Shown here piece after piece: positions 5,198 through 7,226 of a stretch of 7,226 nt of DNA. Below the pieces are notes generated by a model. The model saw only the letters and a list, made by a program, of their open reading frames with translations. It did not search any database and was not told the origin of the DNA. The translations under genes were made by a program, and so were the position numbers. Within the stretch, counting starts at the first letter, position 1, and each line of letters opens with the position of its first letter. Source of the DNA: Planctomycetota bacterium (GTDB lineage: Bacteria > Planctomycetota > Phycisphaerae > Sedimentisphaerales > Anaerobacaceae); contig JAPLMV010000115.1 in the NCBI GenBank assembly GCA_026386835.1, positions 1 through 7,226 of the forward strand, read 5' to 3'.

Positions 5198-6003
5198 TGA
5201 TGGATAAAAAACCGATATCGCAGCCGAGGTTTTATAGAAAAAATTTAATCATAACTGCAATCGCAGTCCTCGCAGCAGCTTCGTTGCTATGTTATTTCCT
5301 TGCCGACACAAGAGTATTCAATTGGCTCTGTCAAAACGCCGACACCTGGCACAGGAACCGCTGGCTTACCGCATTTGAGCAGTTCGGCAAAGCATGGGCA
5401 CTTATCTGGCTATTACTGCTGTGGGGTCTCATCGCCCGACGGCACAGGCCTGCCCTGGTCGGATTGCTTGCACTGTTAATAATGACCGCAACGGTACTGC
5501 CGACAAAGTCTCTTGTACAAAGGCCCCGCCCCCGCGATGTTGTCGAACGACAATCGCCTGATGAAACCAAAAATCATCTGACACGCAGTTGGTCGTTTCC
5601 TTCCGGCGATGCCGCCGCGGCATTTGCCGTCGCTGTTGCTGTTATACCATTTGTAGCTCTGGGATGGTCGCCTTTGATGCTTATTGCAGCCGCAGGCATA
5701 GCTATCCTTAGGGTAATTGTTATGGCTCATTACCCTTCGGATGTCTGTGCCGGCGCAGCCGCAGGCGTTTTTTCAGGATGGCTTGCCCTGCAAATCTCCC
5801 GGCGATGGATATTACTCGAGTCATTCAATACACATTGGTTCGATGCTGCCGCAGTCATAGCCCTCGTTGCCATGCCGGCCTGTTTATGCATATTCGGAAA
5901 AATCGGGCATTTGATTGATTTTTTCACTATAGTTGCGATACTGGCCGCGTGCATTTTACTTATCACAAAACTAAATGCCAGTCTAAGGCAAACACACCCA
6001 TAA
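5197..6003 (+). CDS. PAP2 superfamily membrane lipid phosphatase (PSGD variant)
   Basis: This 268-residue membrane protein carries the three PAP2 phosphatase motifs: K104-x6-R111-P112, then PSGD at 135-138, then R172-x5-H178-x3-D182. Family members dephosphorylate undecaprenyl pyrophosphate, phosphatidylglycerophosphate, phosphatidate or lipid A at the membrane. About six helices are visible, near 17-36, 66-80, 86-101, 139-156, 159-174 and 184-200, with two more after 215. The canonical PSGH histidine is Asp138 here; the nucleophile-type His178 and the phosphate-binding Lys and Arg are kept, so activity is possible. The first ATG (5197) shares a base with the glycosyltransferase stop (TGATG) and a second ATG follows at 5200; either could be the start. 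The tight coupling suggests that it recycles or prepares the glycosyltransferase's polyprenyl carrier, or modifies the same lipid. That is inference. Confidence 0.88.
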   Translation: MMDKKPISQPRFYRKNLIITAIAVLAAASLLCYFLADTRVFNWLCQNADTWHRNRWLTAFEQFGKAWALIWLLLLWGLIARRHRPALVGLLALLIMTATVLPTKSLVQRPRPRDVVERQSPDETKNHLTRSWSFPSGDAAAAFAVAVAVIPFVALGWSPLMLIAAAGIAILRVIVMAHYPSDVCAGAAAGVFSGWLALQISRRWILLESFNTHWFDAAAVIALVAMPACLCIFGKIGHLIDFFTIVAILAACILLITKLNASLRQTHP

Positions 6004-6013
6004 GAATTATCCG

Positions 6014-7171
6014 CTATTTGGCGATAAACGGTGACAGTTCCCGAAGTCTATTTACAATACCAGGCATTTTATCAATTGTGTAATCCACTTCCTCCTGCGT
6101 GTTGTACCTGCTTAAACTGTAGCGAATTGAACCGTGAGCAGCCGTGAAAGGCACACCCATCGCCCGCAGAACATGGCTCGGCTCAAGCGAGCCGGAAGTG
6201 CACGCCGAGCCGCTGCTGGCACAAATCCCATATTTATCGAGCATAAGCAGAATCGCCTCGCCCTCGATAAATTCAAAACTGATATTGCTCGTATTCGGCA
6301 GCCGATGTTCCTTATCGCCGTTAACTAAGCAATCAGAACACGATTTCAGTATCCCGTTTTCAAGCCTGTCTCGAAGCTGCATTACCCTGGTGTCTTCATC
6401 ATTGATATTTTGCGCTGCCAGTTCGCAAGCCTTTCCGAGGCCGACTATTCCAGGCACATTTTCCGTCCCTGCCCTGCGACCGCCTTCCTGATGACCACCG
6501 AGCATAAACGGCGACAGTCTTGTCCCCTTCCTGACATACAAAACACCAATCCCCTTCGGCGCATGAAGCTTATGACCTGAAATACTCAGCAGGTCAATAT
6601 TGCTCCTCGACAAGTTCATCGGTATTTTGCCGACCGCCTGAACTGCATCCGTGTGAAACACGGCGCCTTTGTCCTTGACCATTTGTGCGATTTTCTCTAT
6701 CGGAAATATCGTGCCTGTTTCATTATTCGCATACATTATCGAAACAATTGCCGTATCATCATCGAGCTCATCTTCGAGCTGGTTCATATCCAGCCGACCA
6801 TACTTATCGACCCCTATCTCCGCAACAGTATATCCGTGATTTGCCCATTCTCTGCATACCGCCAGCACCGCCGGATGTTCAACCCTGCTGGTTATGATTT
6901 TACGCCTGTTCGGTAGTGAAGCAAGCGTACCGTTGATTGCGTTGTTGTCGCTTTCCGTCCCGCAGCCGGTAAAAATAACTTCGCCCGCCTCGCAGCCAAG
7001 CAATGCAGCAACCTGCTCCCTGGCCCTGCGGATTCTTATGCCGACCTGTCCCCCGAACGTATGCATGCTCGATGGGTTGCCGTATAATTCACAGAAAAAC
7101 GGCTTAATTTCCTCCATAACCTCCGGTGCTGTTTTTGTTGTCGCATTGTTGTCGAAATATATGGTATTCAT
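6014..7171 (-). CDS. nifS: Cysteine desulfurase, NifS/IscS class I
   Basis: This PLP enzyme converts L-cysteine to alanine and a protein-bound persulfide used for Fe-S clusters and sulfur transfer in the cytoplasm. The 385-residue length matches the NifS family. Visible motifs are FDNNATT (6-12), GNPSS (31-35), TGCGTESDN (68-76), the cofactor-stacking His99 in VEHPAV, NNETG (149-153), cofactor-contacting Asp175 in HTDAVQ, SGHKLHAPKG with the Schiff-base Lys201, GGRRAGTEN (230-238), and the catalytic loop SSGSACTSG with Cys324. The start is supported by AAAGGA at 7178-7183 with a 6-nt spacer, and by ATGA overlap with the preceding gene. It converges with the PAP2 gene with only 10 bp between stops. 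NifS and IscS cannot be separated firmly from sequence alone; the symbol reflects the family. Confidence 0.95.
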   Translation of the reverse strand: MNTIYFDNNATTKTAPEVMEEIKPFFCELYGNPSSMHTFGGQVGIRIRRAREQVAALLGCEAGEVIFTGCGTESDNNAINGTLASLPNRRKIITSRVEHPAVLAVCREWANHGYTVAEIGVDKYGRLDMNQLEDELDDDTAIVSIMYANNETGTIFPIEKIAQMVKDKGAVFHTDAVQAVGKIPMNLSRSNIDLLSISGHKLHAPKGIGVLYVRKGTRLSPFMLGGHQEGGRRAGTENVPGIVGLGKACELAAQNINDEDTRVMQLRDRLENGILKSCSDCLVNGDKEHRLPNTSNISFEFIEGEAILLMLDKYGICASSGSACTSGSLEPSHVLRAMGVPFTAAHGSIRYSLSRYNTQEEVDYTIDKMPGIVNRLRELSPFIAK

Positions 7172-7226
7172 TCCTTATCCTTTGCCTCCTCAACAATAAG
7201 CTCGCTGGAAACAAATTCCCGCAGCC
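7168..7226 (-). CDS. 3' end of an unidentified gene upstream of the cysteine desulfurase
   Basis: On the minus strand a frame is open from the window edge and ends LREFVSSELIVEEAKDKE followed by TGA (7168-7170). The stop overlaps the desulfurase ATG as ATGA, the usual sign of translational coupling. Eighteen residues are too few for identification. The V-S-x-E-L-x-V-E-E pattern is loosely like the C-terminal ends of NifU-type Fe-S scaffold domains, which would fit next to NifS, but this is a guess. One alternative frame stops at TGA near 7190 and reads less like protein. Confidence 0.55.
   Translation of the reverse strand, partial: LREFVSSELIVEEAKDKE

Noticed and set aside
6001..6020. Bidirectional terminator between the converging PAP2 and cysteine desulfurase genes
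   Set aside because: The gap between stops is 10 bp and I see no stem-loop with flanking T/A tracts there.

Overview
The window looks like chromosomal DNA from a planctomycete, most likely of the Phycisphaerae/Sedimentisphaerales type. This rests on moderate GC content, an N-terminal CxxC...CxxC zinc ribbon fused to a membrane protein (a very common planctomycete architecture), and the mix of housekeeping and envelope genes. The lineage call is inference from gene style; no 16S or other marker is present.

Layout, left to right. (1) The nearly complete 3' part of proB (glutamate 5-kinase with PUA domain), missing only its first few codons. (2) A 100-bp gap holding a pair of inverted palindromes of the widespread 'ATTCC-GCGAAAGC-GGAAT' type. 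(3) A GTG-started zinc-ribbon plus six-helix membrane protein of unknown function. (4) A strong sigma70-like promoter followed by an intact class II tRNA-Leu(CAA). (5) A roughly 600-bp unit carrying two tiny overlapping genes: a 79-aa basic protein and a 72-aa DUF2283-type protein. It ends in a 77-bp, 76/77-identical copy of the 3' part of the same tRNA. (6) A run of three membrane-associated enzymes on the plus strand: a membrane-anchored dual-specificity-type phosphatase, an ArnT/PMT-like GT-C glycosyltransferase, and a PAP2-family lipid phosphatase whose start overlaps the glycosyltransferase stop. (7) On the minus strand, converging with PAP2, a NifS-type cysteine desulfurase, coupled by an ATGA overlap to an upstream gene of which only the last 18 codons are visible.

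How the parts may work together. ProB starts proline synthesis. The glycosyltransferase and PAP2 enzyme probably act on polyprenyl-phosphate carriers or lipid A-like lipids at the outer face of the inner membrane. The anchored phosphatase just upstream may belong to the same transcription unit. NifS supplies sulfane sulfur for Fe-S clusters or tRNA thiolation.

The most notable item is the tRNA-Leu region. The intact tRNA, then a two-gene toxin-antitoxin-like cassette, then a displaced 3' tRNA fragment reproduce the geometry left by integration at a tRNA 3' end. The unit is only 601 bp long and encodes no integrase. The cassette's first gene is also clearly more AT-rich than the neighbouring genes.
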